Source: JAGGTJ01 sp964457545 (GTDB taxonomy: Bacteria > Desulfobacterota > DSM-4660 > Desulfatiglandales > Desulfatiglandaceae). From it: a DNA stretch of 28,462 nucleotides. The translations under genes and the position numbers were made by a program. Location: assembly GCA_964457545.1 (NCBI GenBank), contig CAYWEN010000008.1, positions 1 to 28,462 of the forward strand. Direction: 5' to 3'. The notes beneath the pieces were generated by a model. It saw only the letters and a program-made list of their open reading frames with translations, had not been told where the DNA came from and ran no database searches. Of this stretch, positions 15,573 through 23,570 are shown piece by piece; positions within the stretch are counted from its first letter, which is position 1; each line of letters starts with the position of its first letter.

Positions 15573-17006
15573 ATGGCTATTGAATTAAAACAGTCTGTAT
15601 CGCTTTCCCAGCAGCTTATCATGACCCCTCAGCTGCAACAGGCAATCAAGCTGCTGCAGCTTTCAAGAATGGAGCTGATAGAGACCATCAATCAGGAGAT
15701 GGAGGAAAATCCTGTACTGGATGAATCTGTAACCGCTGAATATGACAGAGACAAACCGGATGATGAAGGCAAGGACACACAGGATATACCGGATGTAAGC
15801 GAAATAGCCTCTGAGGAAAAGATACCGGAAGATATTGACTGGGATATATATATACAGGAATATAATTCAGGCAGGGCCGAGTCCATATATGAAAAAAAGG
15901 AGGCCACATCCTTTGAAAACATGGTCTCTACCAAACCGGATCTGTCCTCACATCTGATGTGGCAGCTTGGAATGTGCGATCTCGACGAGCAGGAACAGAC
16001 AATAGGAACACACATAATAGGAAACCTGAACAATGACGGGTATCTCGATGTTCCGATTGAAGAGATTGTTAATGAGACCGGATATCCGGAAGACAAGGTT
16101 CTCAAGACACTCAAGACGATCCAGACCTTTGACCCGGTTGGCATAGCAGCCAGAACAGTGGAAGAGTGCCTGCTTATTCAGGCCAGATTGCACAATCTGG
16201 AAGGGACCATAGTTGAAGATATTATCAAAAATCATCTTCAGGACATACAAAACAAGCAATACAACACAATTGCCCATAAACTCTCTGCCCCGATCAGAAA
16301 AGTTATAGATGCAATAACCATTATTCAGGGGCTGGAACCCAAACCCGGGCGGCCCTATTCCAGTGAAGAGCCTGTTTATATCACACCTGACATATATATA
16401 GTAAAAATTGGGGACGACTATGAGATAGTCCTTAACCACAACGGTATGCCCAGGCTGAAGATAAACTCTTATTACAGCGAAATGCTTCGTAAAAAAGACA
16501 AACTCACAGAAGAGGCAAGGACGTATATTCAAAACAAGTTGAAGTCCGCCTCATGGCTGATAAAAAGCATTCACCAGCGTCAGAAAACAATATATAAGGT
16601 TACAGAGAGCATATTACGTTTCCAGAGAGATTTTTTTGATCATGGCATAACCCATCTGAAACCGCTTGTTCTGCGTGATGTGGCTCAGGATATTGAAATG
16701 CATGAGTCTACAGTGAGCAGAATAACAACAAACAAATACGTACATACTCCCCGGGGACTGTTTGAGCTGAAATTCTTTTTCAACAGCTCTGTAAAGGGTA
16801 TGTCAGGAGCTGCCTTTGCATCTGAAAGCGTGAAGGAATACATAAGAAACATCATCAAAACAGAGGACAGAAAAAGCCCTTACAGTGACAAGGACATAGT
16901 GGCCATGTTAAGCAAACTGAACATCAATATTGCACGCAGAACCGTAGCAAAATACAGGGAATCAATGGGTATCCTGCCTTCCAGACAGAGAAAAGCCCCC
17001 TATTGA
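15573..17006 (+). CDS. rpoN: RNA polymerase sigma-54 factor RpoN
   Basis: 477 residues. Region I is intact (L-K-Q-S-V-S-L-S-Q-Q-L-I-M-T-P-Q-L-Q-Q-A), followed by an acidic region II, the core-binding domain, the DNA-binding domain (H-E-S-T-V-S-R-I-T-T-N-K-Y) and the RpoN box A-R-R-T-V-A-K-Y-R-E at 454-463. It directs transcription from -24/-12 promoters and depends on enhancer-binding AAA+ activators. One such promoter is visible in this window at 24525-24540, before a PEP-CTERM gene. The gene is directly downstream of lptB, as in many proteobacteria. Confidence 0.98.
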   Translation: MAIELKQSVSLSQQLIMTPQLQQAIKLLQLSRMELIETINQEMEENPVLDESVTAEYDRDKPDDEGKDTQDIPDVSEIASEEKIPEDIDWDIYIQEYNSGRAESIYEKKEATSFENMVSTKPDLSSHLMWQLGMCDLDEQEQTIGTHIIGNLNNDGYLDVPIEEIVNETGYPEDKVLKTLKTIQTFDPVGIAARTVEECLLIQARLHNLEGTIVEDIIKNHLQDIQNKQYNTIAHKLSAPIRKVIDAITIIQGLEPKPGRPYSSEEPVYITPDIYIVKIGDDYEIVLNHNGMPRLKINSYYSEMLRKKDKLTEEARTYIQNKLKSASWLIKSIHQRQKTIYKVTESILRFQRDFFDHGITHLKPLVLRDVAQDIEMHESTVSRITTNKYVHTPRGLFELKFFFNSSVKGMSGAAFASESVKEYIRNIIKTEDRKSPYSDKDIVAMLSKLNINIARRTVAKYRESMGILPSRQRKAPY

Positions 17007-17121
17007 CCCCCTTATCTGAAGATGGCCTTATTTTCGCAATATTTGCGTACCTGTCTGCACATCACCCCGACAGGACAGGCATGCAGACCAGGTTCAAGGC
17101 TTGATTGTCATATACATCAGG

Positions 17122-17200
17122 ATTTTGTAATAGCTCAACAAACAAGGGGCAGGAGGTACGTTTGCTGTTGTCTCCCTGTTATTGAGCTGATACAGGATTT
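17122..17200. repeat. Intergenic repeat element, copy B (palindromic form)
   Basis: An imperfect palindrome of about 70 bp centred near 17163, with ends GTAATAGCTCAA and TTGAGCTGATAC. Its right arm (17155-17193) is the reverse complement of 10704-10742 with 35 of 39 matches, including an exact 20-mer. Its left arm (17134-17156) matches 10645-10667 in direct orientation. Confidence 0.55.
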
Positions 17201-17272
17201 TCACGCCCTGATCTCAAAAAAGCTCTCTTGATCTATAGATGAACATGAAATCATCACAATCTTGAACCCTTT

Positions 17273-17340
17273 GCGATTTCCGGTTTTACAGGATCTGCCA
17301 TGCTACATCCCGAGTCTTCCTGATAGAAACCGGAAATCGC
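17273..17340. repeat. 14-bp perfect inverted repeat before hpf
   Basis: GCGATTTCCGGTTT (17273-17286) and AAACCGGAAATCGC (17327-17340) are exact reverse complements around a 40-nt loop. It ends 36 bp before the hpf start codon and could be a leader hairpin or a pair of half-sites for a regulator. Confidence 0.7.
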
Positions 17341-17376
17341 TCAATACGGGTTAAAACAGGTTCGGAGGATAGTTAT

Positions 17377-17913
17377 ATGGATATAAAAGTAACCTTCAGG
17401 CATACTGAACCAATAGAAAGCCTTAAGGCATATGCCGAAGAAAAGATATCAAAAATAGACAAGTTCCTTGATTCTCATGCAGAAGCGCATATTGTGCTGG
17501 GGGTTGAAAAATTCCGTCATCAGGCAGATGTGACCCTGAATCTGAATGGAACAATAATCAAGGCGGTTGAAGAGACAGAAGACATGTATTCTGCCATTGA
17601 TCAGGTCATGGACAAGCTGGAAAAACAGGTAAAACGACATTTGTCCAAAATCAGAAATCACCGTTCGGAACATGCAAAAAACAGAGCACCAGGATCTGAT
17701 CATGAACTTGAGGATGCCTCAGTCCCATCTTCCGATGAGCTGATTATTGAAGAGGAAAAGGTTGTTGCCAAACCCATGGATCCTGAAGAAGCGGCAATGC
17801 AGCTAAATCTTTCCAACAAGGATTTTCTGGTCTTCAGAAACGCAAAATCAAACAAAATCAATGTGATATACAAAAAGACAGATGGAAATCTGGGGTTGAT
17901 ACGACCTTCATAG
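17377..17913 (+). CDS. hpf: Long-form ribosome hibernation promoting factor
   Basis: 178 residues. The N-terminal S30AE domain (about 1-100: F-R-H-T-E-P-I-E-S-L-K-A-Y-A-E-E-K, then D-M-Y-S-A-I-D-Q-V-M-D-K-L-E-K-Q) binds the 30S decoding site. A charged linker follows, and a C-terminal domain (F-L-V-F-R-N-A, I-N-V-I-Y-K-K-T-D-G-N-L-G-L-I) that makes ribosome dimers in long-form HPF. GGAGGA lies about 8 nt before ATG. The rpoN-hpf-ptsN order is the standard nitrogen-PTS neighbourhood. The inverted repeat ahead of it may control its expression. Confidence 0.95.
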   Translation: MDIKVTFRHTEPIESLKAYAEEKISKIDKFLDSHAEAHIVLGVEKFRHQADVTLNLNGTIIKAVEETEDMYSAIDQVMDKLEKQVKRHLSKIRNHRSEHAKNRAPGSDHELEDASVPSSDELIIEEEKVVAKPMDPEEAAMQLNLSNKDFLVFRNAKSNKINVIYKKTDGNLGLIRPS

Positions 17914-17949
17914 CTGGTTTTAATCCACAAACCGGTTCTGGAAAACACC

Positions 17950-18037
17950 AAGGCTGTATCCATAAACAGGAATTTTTGCGTAAAACAAGGCCCTGCCCTT
18001 GGTCCCAACCCGAATCCGGATTACAGGATACAGCCTT
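17950..18037. repeat. 12-bp inverted repeat between hpf and ptsN
   Basis: AAGGCTGTATCC (17950-17961) and GGATACAGCCTT (18026-18037) are exact reverse complements, followed by TTTT counting the last two bases of the arm. The 64-nt interval contains a second near-palindrome (AAGGCCCTGCCCTT). It may act as a weak terminator or attenuator between the two genes. Confidence 0.6.
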
Positions 18038-18194
18038 TTCCCCGGAAAAAACCTGGGATTGCATACAAGACAGAGGTACCATCTATATATCTCTTATGTG
18101 TCAGGCAAGGCCGCAAAAATTACAAAAAACACCGTTTATGGACAAAGATCAGGAAGCTGTCCCGAACAGTTGCGTCTGTTATCAGGTTATTACA

Positions 18195-18665
18195 ATGAAA
18201 ATTTCTGAAATATTGTATAAAGACTACATCATACCTGAGCTAAAGGCCAGGGACAAAAAAGGTGTCCTGGAAGAGATGGTTGATGCTATATGCAGGCAAG
18301 ACCCCGGCCTTGCCAAAGAGGATGTTGTCAATGTGCTTATGGAACGGGAACGGCTGGGTACAACAGGAATAGGAGATGGCACAGCCATACCTCATGGGAA
18401 AATCAATGCGCTGAAAAAGCCGGTTGTATTATTAGGAAAAAGCTCCGGGGGGATCGATTTTGATGCAATAGACGGACAACCGGTGTATATTGTTTTTCTT
18501 CTTCTGGCACCGGAAAATTCTGCAGAAGTCCATCTACAGATATTGGCAAAGATAGCCAGGATATTAAAGAACAGCTCTTTAAGAAAACAGCTTCTCGAGG
18601 CAAAAACAAAAAAAGAGATATTCCGGAAGATTGTTGATTCTGAAATTCATGAAAACGGTCAATAA
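18195..18665 (+). CDS. ptsN: Nitrogen-regulatory PTS EIIA protein PtsN
   Basis: 156 residues with the EIIA-Ntr/fructose-type fold. The phosphoacceptor is His67 in D-G-T-A-I-P-H-G-K. In the nitrogen PTS, EI-Ntr passes phosphate through NPr to PtsN, which regulates potassium transport and metabolism rather than sugar uptake. The segment L-L-A-P-E-N-S-A-E-V-H-L-Q-I-L is typical. I used ATG 18195, where homology starts; the frame is open from 17976 without coding signs. It lies 281 bp after hpf and just before the acylphosphatase gene. Confidence 0.94.
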   Translation: MKISEILYKDYIIPELKARDKKGVLEEMVDAICRQDPGLAKEDVVNVLMERERLGTTGIGDGTAIPHGKINALKKPVVLLGKSSGGIDFDAIDGQPVYIVFLLLAPENSAEVHLQILAKIARILKNSSLRKQLLEAKTKKEIFRKIVDSEIHENGQ

Positions 18666-18669
18666 TTAC

Positions 18670-18963
18670 ATGTCCGCAAATAAAATGAAAAATATCAGAG
18701 TACATATGATCATAGAGGGACGTGTTCAGGGGGTATGGTTCAGAGGGTCAATGCGTCGCAAGGCCATGGCCCTTGGTTTAACAGGCTGGGTCAGGAACAT
18801 GCCTGACGGAACCGTTGAAGCAATAATAGAAGGTCAAAAGGATCGTGTCAAAGAACTTGTCTCCTGGTGTCATCACGGGCCAGATGGCGCCGTGGTCTCC
18901 ATGGTACATGAAAAAACAGAAGACTGGAAAGGAGAATTTGATTCTTTTGATATCATCGGATGA
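18670..18963 (+). CDS. acyP: Acylphosphatase
   Basis: 97 residues from ATG 18670 (92 if the next ATG at 18685 is used; 104 from ATG 18649, which would overlap ptsN). It hydrolyses acyl phosphates such as carbamoyl and 1,3-bisphosphoglyceroyl phosphate. The catalytic Arg25 is in G-R-V-Q-G-V-W-F-R and Asn43 in G-W-V-R-N-M-P-D-G-T-V-E. None of the possible starts has a clear ribosome-binding site, so it may be translated by coupling from ptsN, whose stop is only four bases away. Confidence 0.93.
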   Translation: MSANKMKNIRVHMIIEGRVQGVWFRGSMRRKAMALGLTGWVRNMPDGTVEAIIEGQKDRVKELVSWCHHGPDGAVVSMVHEKTEDWKGEFDSFDIIG

Positions 18964-19060
18964 AACTGGTTATAAAACCTCATACCATCATCCCTGACAA
19001 CTTTTCATGCTCCCTTGCAATAACTTGCAATAATGGCATTACACTGTCGCTGAGGCAACC

Positions 19061-19456
19061 ATGATAGGAATCCTTATCATCTCTCATTGCAATGTCGGAA
19101 AAGAAATGTTAAAAGCAGCGGAATTTATCCTTGGAAAGCTGGAGGCTGCTGATGCCATTTCCATAAACCAGACAACCGAAACACAAAAGACTCTGGATCT
19201 GATATCAGAAAAGATAAAAAAGCTTGATATGGGACATGGTGTTCTCATATTAACAGATATGTTTGGAGGGACCCCCACCAATCTCGGCCTGTCTTTCTTT
19301 AAGGAAAAAAAGGTGGATATCCTGACAGGGATAAATCTTCCCATGCTCATAGATATTGCACAAAACAGAACAAATACCAGCCTTTCCGATCTTGGAGAAA
19401 GGGCAGTAGCTACAGGGAAAAAAAACATAGCAATGACAGGCAAGCTGCTTGAATAA
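19061..19456 (+). CDS. Mannose-family PTS EIIA component
   Basis: 131 residues. Phosphoacceptor His9 in I-I-S-H-C-N-V-G-K and the family motif D-M-F-G-G-T-P-T-N-L (residues 66-75). No EIIB, EIIC or EIID genes are near, so it more likely serves a signalling role with PtsN and HPr than sugar uptake. GAGG six bases before the ATG supports the start. In many delta-proteobacteria this gene follows rapZ in the rpoN cluster; here rapZ is absent and the acylphosphatase gene precedes it by 97 bp. Confidence 0.92.
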   Translation: MIGILIISHCNVGKEMLKAAEFILGKLEAADAISINQTTETQKTLDLISEKIKKLDMGHGVLILTDMFGGTPTNLGLSFFKEKKVDILTGINLPMLIDIAQNRTNTSLSDLGERAVATGKKNIAMTGKLLE

Positions 19457-19746
19457 GCTCCAGCCACAAGCAGCCTTCGTCAATACCGGATCCCCAATTT
19501 ATTGTATGTGTTGGACACAATGCACTGCTTATAACAAGGATCAACAGGAAGAAAACAGAAGACAGCAGACAAACAAAAAGCAGCAAGGAGGGTCTTGATG
19601 ATATGAATGCCCGCAAGACGGTTTTTTCAGGATCCACCCTGGGCAAAAAACCCTCTTGGTGCAGATCCGCAGACAAGGCCGGCACACAGACCCGGGACAT
19701 AAAAATCCCTGTACTGTAATGTCTCTCCCATTTATTGATCTGATAT

Positions 19747-20202
19747 ATGTTCTCCCTAATCAACGTTACTGTTTCAAATTTTCTCCTGTATAAAAAAGAT
19801 ATTTTATGGATAGAAAACAGATCCTTTTCTGATCCCTGGACATGCAAACAGTTCAAAGGGGAAATCAACAATCCCTTTTCCCGCCTCCTGGTACTTGCAG
19901 AAGACAAAAAAGTGGCAGCATATATATGCTTCTGGTTAATCACAGATGAACTTCACCTAATGAATATAGCTGTTCATCCCGATAAACGCAATATGGGCCT
20001 TGGCACCTGTCTTTTGCGTATGATGCTTGACAGGGGAATAAGACACAATGCAAAAACAGCATGGCTTGAAGTAAGGCCGTCAAACCTTCAGGCAATAAGT
20101 CTGTATACAAAGGCAGGATTTACAGAAATTGGACACCGGCCAAACTACTATGCCGACAACCATGAAGATGCCATCATAATGGCACTTTCACTGCGGCCTT
20201 GA
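19747..20202 (+). CDS. rimI: GNAT acetyltransferase, RimI-like
   Basis: 151 residues. The acetyl-CoA loop reads R-N-M-G-L-G within the motif A segment I-A-V-H-P-D-K-R-N-M-G-L-G-T-C-L-L. W-L-E-V-R-P-S-N and A-G-F-T-E-I-G-H-R-P-N-Y-Y, followed by E-D-A-I-I-M, fit RimI, which acetylates the N-terminal Ala of ribosomal protein S18. The N-terminal E-N-R-S-F-S-D-P-W also fits RimI. No ribosome-binding site is clear at the ATG. The 290 bp before it contain nothing I can identify. Confidence 0.85.
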   Translation: MFSLINVTVSNFLLYKKDILWIENRSFSDPWTCKQFKGEINNPFSRLLVLAEDKKVAAYICFWLITDELHLMNIAVHPDKRNMGLGTCLLRMMLDRGIRHNAKTAWLEVRPSNLQAISLYTKAGFTEIGHRPNYYADNHEDAIIMALSLRP

Positions 20203-20296
20203 CGGCCCCAATCCCCTGTTTTCGGAAAACCTTGCAGAATACAGGCACTTTTCACAAGATTCAGCAGTTCTTATATTGTTTTTAAGGAGGAGAAAA

Positions 20297-21295
20297 ATGA
20301 CATTAAAGGCAGCAATTAACGGTTTTGGAAGAATAGGAAGAATGGTATTCAGAGCAGGTCTGAACAACAAGGATATTGAAGTTGTAGCAATAAACGATCT
20401 TACAGACCCCCCTACCCTTGCCCACCTGCTTAAGTATGATTCCGTGCATGGTATTCTTGATGCTGAAATTTCAAGCACAGATCATTCCATTATTGTTAAT
20501 GGAAAAGAAATAGAGATACACACCCAGAAAAGCCCCGGCAATCTGCCATGGGGCAAAATCGGCGTTGAAACGGTCTTTGAATGTACCGGCCTTTTCAGGG
20601 AACGAAAAATGGCTGCAGGTCATATTGAGGCAGGCGCCAAAAAGGTCATTATTTCCGCCCCTGCAAAAGATCCTGATGTTACTATAGTTATGGGAGTAAA
20701 CCACAAAGAATACGATAAAGACAATCATCATGTAATATCAAATGCATCATGCACCACAAACTGCCTTGCCCCTGTATGCAAGGTTCTCCTTGATAATTTC
20801 GGAATTGAAAAGGGCCTGATGACCACTACCCATGCATATACAGGAGATCAAAGGCTGCTGGATTTTCCTCACAAAGACCTCAGACGTGCAAGAGCAGCCG
20901 CACTTTCAATGATCCCGACAACAACCGGTGCAGCCAAGGCCGTTTCCCTGGTATTGCCTGATCTGGAAGGAAAGCTTAATGGTATGGCCATACGTGTTCC
21001 AACTCCCAATGTATCTGTTGTAGATCTTGTTGTTCAACTGAGCAAACCTGCCAGCAGGGAAGATATAAACGCAGCACTCAAACAGGCAGCAGAGACAGAC
21101 CTTAAAGGTATCCTGGATTTTTGCGAACAGCCTCTTGTCTCTGTTGACTTTAACGGGTCCCCGCTCTCATCCACGGTAGATGCACTCTCTACCATGGTTG
21201 TAGGAAACATGGCAAAAGTTTTGTCCTGGTACGACAATGAATTCGGTTATTCAAACCGCATGGTAGATCTTGCATTATACATGGCATCTGTATAA
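20297..21295 (+). CDS. gap: Glyceraldehyde-3-phosphate dehydrogenase, type I
   Basis: 332 residues. Converts glyceraldehyde-3-phosphate to 1,3-bisphosphoglycerate in glycolysis and the reverse in gluconeogenesis. The Rossmann start is I-N-G-F-G-R-I-G-R; Asp34 in A-I-N-D-L suggests NAD preference. Catalytic Cys152 is in S-N-A-S-C-T-T-N-C and His179 in T-T-T-H-A-Y-T-G-D-Q. A near-perfect AAGGAGGAG precedes ATG 20297 by 5 nt, which fixes the start. tpiA and secG follow, a common glycolysis/secretion arrangement. Confidence 0.98.
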   Translation: MTLKAAINGFGRIGRMVFRAGLNNKDIEVVAINDLTDPPTLAHLLKYDSVHGILDAEISSTDHSIIVNGKEIEIHTQKSPGNLPWGKIGVETVFECTGLFRERKMAAGHIEAGAKKVIISAPAKDPDVTIVMGVNHKEYDKDNHHVISNASCTTNCLAPVCKVLLDNFGIEKGLMTTTHAYTGDQRLLDFPHKDLRRARAAALSMIPTTTGAAKAVSLVLPDLEGKLNGMAIRVPTPNVSVVDLVVQLSKPASREDINAALKQAAETDLKGILDFCEQPLVSVDFNGSPLSSTVDALSTMVVGNMAKVLSWYDNEFGYSNRMVDLALYMASV

Positions 21296-21483
21296 CCGGA
21301 AACAACAGATATTGCAGAATAACCAAAAGCAATACATCTGAAACTCCCCTTATTATAAACGGCCTCAGGCTATCTTGATACCTGGAATGTTCGTAGAATG
21401 TTCGTCTGCGATGAATTTGCCGCCTGACAATTTTCATGCTTGTAGATTAATCCTTGATTTTTTCTAAAAGTGGTATTAAGATC

Positions 21484-21513
21484 TCTCTTTGTTAAAAGAA
21501 CAGAACAAAGAGA
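21484..21513 (+). promoter_or_regulatory. Hairpin covering the tpiA ribosome-binding site
   Basis: TCTCTTTGTT (21484-21493) and AACAAAGAGA (21504-21513) are exact reverse complements around a 10-nt loop. The right arm contains the AAAGAGA that serves as ribosome-binding site for tpiA, so the stem would hide it. Confidence 0.55.
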
Positions 21514-21520
21514 AATGAAC

Positions 21521-22288
21521 ATGATACGAACGCCTATCATAGCCGGCAACTGGAAAATGAACCTGAATATGAGCCAGGCAACAGATCTGGTACGGGCAAT
21601 AAAGGCCGATACCAGGCTGCCAGAAAAAGATATTGAGGTTCTTGTGGCTCCTCCGTTTACATATATCTCTGAGGTCGCGAAGGCAGCAGACAGATCCGGT
21701 ATCCTGATTGCCGGGCAGAACATGCACTGGGATTACAGTGGTGCATACACAGGAGAAATATCAGCCTGTATGCTTCAGGATGTTGGGTGTACTCATGTGA
21801 TACTTGGACACTCTGAAAGGAGAAACCTGTTTGGCGAGACAAACGAAACGATTGACCGCAAGGTAAAAACAGCCGTTAAAACAGGTCTTGTTCCCATAGT
21901 GTGCATAGGAGAAACACTTGAGCAAAGAGAAAATAAAAAGACCTTTGACGTAATAAAGGAGCAACTGGATCTGTCCCTGAACAACCTCAAAACCGCCAAA
22001 TCAATGCCCGCATCCACAGTGTTGGCATATGAGCCGGTATGGGCCATAGGCACAGGTAAAACAGCCTCTCCTGAACAGGCTCAGGAAGTCCATGAATTCA
22101 TAAGGACATGGCTGAAGCAAAACTTTGGCCCTGATACAGCCGCTTCTGTAAGGATTCTGTATGGAGGAAGTGTCAACCCAGCAAATGCAGCAGAACTGAT
22201 GTCCCAGCAGGATATTGATGGCGCTCTTGTTGGAGGAGCAAGCCTTAAACCGGATTCTTTTATAAAAATCATACATTACAATGACTGA
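21521..22288 (+). CDS. tpiA: Triose-phosphate isomerase
   Basis: 255 residues from ATG 21521. Interconverts dihydroxyacetone phosphate and glyceraldehyde-3-phosphate. Catalytic residues: Lys12 (A-G-N-W-K-M-N), His97 (I-L-G-H-S-E-R-R), Glu171 (L-A-Y-E-P-V-W-A-I-G-T-G); the phosphate-binding Y-G-G-S-V loop is near the C-terminus. An in-frame ATG at 21515 is too close to the GAGA box, while 21521 has the usual 7-nt spacing. The frame is open to 21470 without support. It lies 225 bp after gap. Confidence 0.98.
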   Translation: MIRTPIIAGNWKMNLNMSQATDLVRAIKADTRLPEKDIEVLVAPPFTYISEVAKAADRSGILIAGQNMHWDYSGAYTGEISACMLQDVGCTHVILGHSERRNLFGETNETIDRKVKTAVKTGLVPIVCIGETLEQRENKKTFDVIKEQLDLSLNNLKTAKSMPASTVLAYEPVWAIGTGKTASPEQAQEVHEFIRTWLKQNFGPDTAASVRILYGGSVNPANAAELMSQQDIDGALVGGASLKPDSFIKIIHYND

Positions 22289-22483
22289 GATCAACAGTCT
22301 GTTTTTTTTATCATAATAAAAGGCAGTATCACAGCTATGTCTTTTTTGCAAAACAGGCAAATTTTATTATTGCAAAATTATGACTGTCAGGTTAAATAGA
22401 GGGAAGGATCTGCCATGAAAACATACAATGCTGTGGTTTAAAAGCCGTGTGCTGACAGGAGCCGTCAAACAGGGGCTGTTCAA

Positions 22484-22813
22484 ATGAGGATAATACTGAC
22501 TTTCATACATGTTGTTACCTGCATCATACTGATCCTGGTAATCCTTCTTCAAAAGGGAAAGGGAGCAGACATGGGGGCTGCATTCGGAGGTTCAAGCCAG
22601 ACAGTATTTGGCAGTTCAGGGGCAATGCCTTTCCTGCAAAAACTTACAACCGTTATTGCAATCGTGTTCATGTTAAGTTCTCTCGGACTTTCCCTGTTTA
22701 AAAGCAACAGCTTAAGTTCTTCTGTTATGGAAAAGGTCAAACAGGCGCCTGCCCATGTTACAGACACAGTACCTGCTGCCAGTAACAAAAAGCCTCTCGA
22801 AAAAAATCATTAG
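22484..22813 (+). CDS. secG: Preprotein translocase subunit SecG
   Basis: 109 residues. Two membrane helices (about 2-22 and 50-72) flank the conserved cytoplasmic loop L-L-Q-K-G-K-G-A-D-M-G-A-A-F-G-G-S-S. It is part of the SecYEG channel. The C-terminal tail after residue 75 is hydrophilic and variable, as usual. AGGGG stands 8 nt before the ATG. Confidence 0.96.
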   Translation: MRIILTFIHVVTCIILILVILLQKGKGADMGAAFGGSSQTVFGSSGAMPFLQKLTTVIAIVFMLSSLGLSLFKSNSLSSSVMEKVKQAPAHVTDTVPAASNKKPLEKNH

Positions 22814-22822
22814 ACTTTCATA

Positions 22823-22863
22823 GTGCCCCGGCAGATCAGTGTCCGGGCACTGCAAGATTTTTT
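22823..22863 (+). terminator. Terminator after secG
   Basis: GTGCCCCGG (22823-22831) pairs with CCGGGCAC (22843-22850) with one bulged C; a T run follows at 22858-22863 after a 7-nt gap. Confidence 0.6.
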
Positions 22864-22921
22864 CATCCATAAATAAAATATCTTTAAAACAGTTACTTAT
22901 GGATGGAAACCAACTCTGCAT

Positions 22922-23008
22922 GCCGAAGTGGTGGAATCTGGTAGACACGCTATCTTGAGGGGGTAGTGGGCTACGCCCGTGCGGGTTCAAGTCCCGCCTT
23001 CGGCACCA
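22922..23008 (+). tRNA. tRNA-Leu (anticodon GAG)
   Basis: The acceptor stem GCCGAAG (22922-22928) pairs fully with CTTCGGC (22998-23004). Anticodon stem CTATC/GGTAG encloses the 7-nt loop TTGAGGG, giving anticodon GAG for CUC/CUU codons. It has the long variable arm of a class II tRNA, a GGGTTCAAGTCCC T-arm, and an encoded CCA at 23006-23008. An inverted repeat (CATCCATAA / TTATGGATG, 22864-22905) lies just before it. Confidence 0.97.
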
Positions 23009-23502
23009 TATTCATATCTGTTTCAGAAGTCTGCGCCCTCTCATACAGGGCCTGTGCAGGCCATTGCATGAAATTCGCCGCATTCATCCTGCCCTTACCA
23101 CATCTTTTGTGGCTTCAGTCCTGTAATATCTTCTCAAATCCTACATTTATTGAATATATTTCTGCCTTTTTTGTCTGTTATGGCCAATACGGTTTGCCCC
23201 TAACCAAAAGTAATCAAAAAAACCATGGAAATCCGTTATCAGACCATTACATCCGTTGGACAGAAAAAGCCGGTATCCACACAGACAATTCCATGCAACT
23301 AACATTAGACCAGGGAACAGCAGATTCAACATGCACATATAAAAAGGCTGTCAGAATACCGGTAAAAACACCTGTCTGTGTTTTTACCTGATTACTTGTC
23401 TTATCAATCCCGGCCAATAGCAGAATGGACCAAGGAGAGATATCCAGCATGCCTCTTTAAAGGGGAGAAGCAACAGGGCAAGTCGAGGGCAAGCATGGAA
23501 AC
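23009..23502. other. Gene-less stretch after tRNA-Leu
   Basis: About 490 bp with no coding region I can support. It contains an 11-bp perfect hairpin at 23361-23388 (GGTAAAAACAC, 6-nt loop, GTGTTTTTACC) without a following T run. I found no second copy of the tRNA 3' end that would mark an integrated element. Confidence 0.5.
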
Positions 23503-23536
23503 AAAAAAAGCCGGACCAAAATGCCCGGCTTTTTTT
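23503..23536. terminator. Bidirectional intrinsic terminator
   Basis: A 12-bp perfect inverted repeat: seven A then GCCGG (23503-23514) and CCGGC then seven T (23525-23536). It works on both strands and lies 35 bp after the stop of the minus-strand PEP-CTERM gene. Confidence 0.9.
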
Positions 23537-23570
23537 GTTTTATTCAGGAATAAAAAGGCTTATAAAACCA

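Larger units (their letters stand above)
17007..17376. other. Spacer between rpoN and hpf with repeats and a long inverted repeat
   Basis: No gene is visible. It carries the repeat element at 17122-17200 and a 14-bp inverted repeat at 17273-17340. Confidence 0.6.

Noticed and set aside
22966..23391. A 141-codon plus-strand frame
   Set aside because: It starts inside the tRNA-Leu gene and shows no protein family features.
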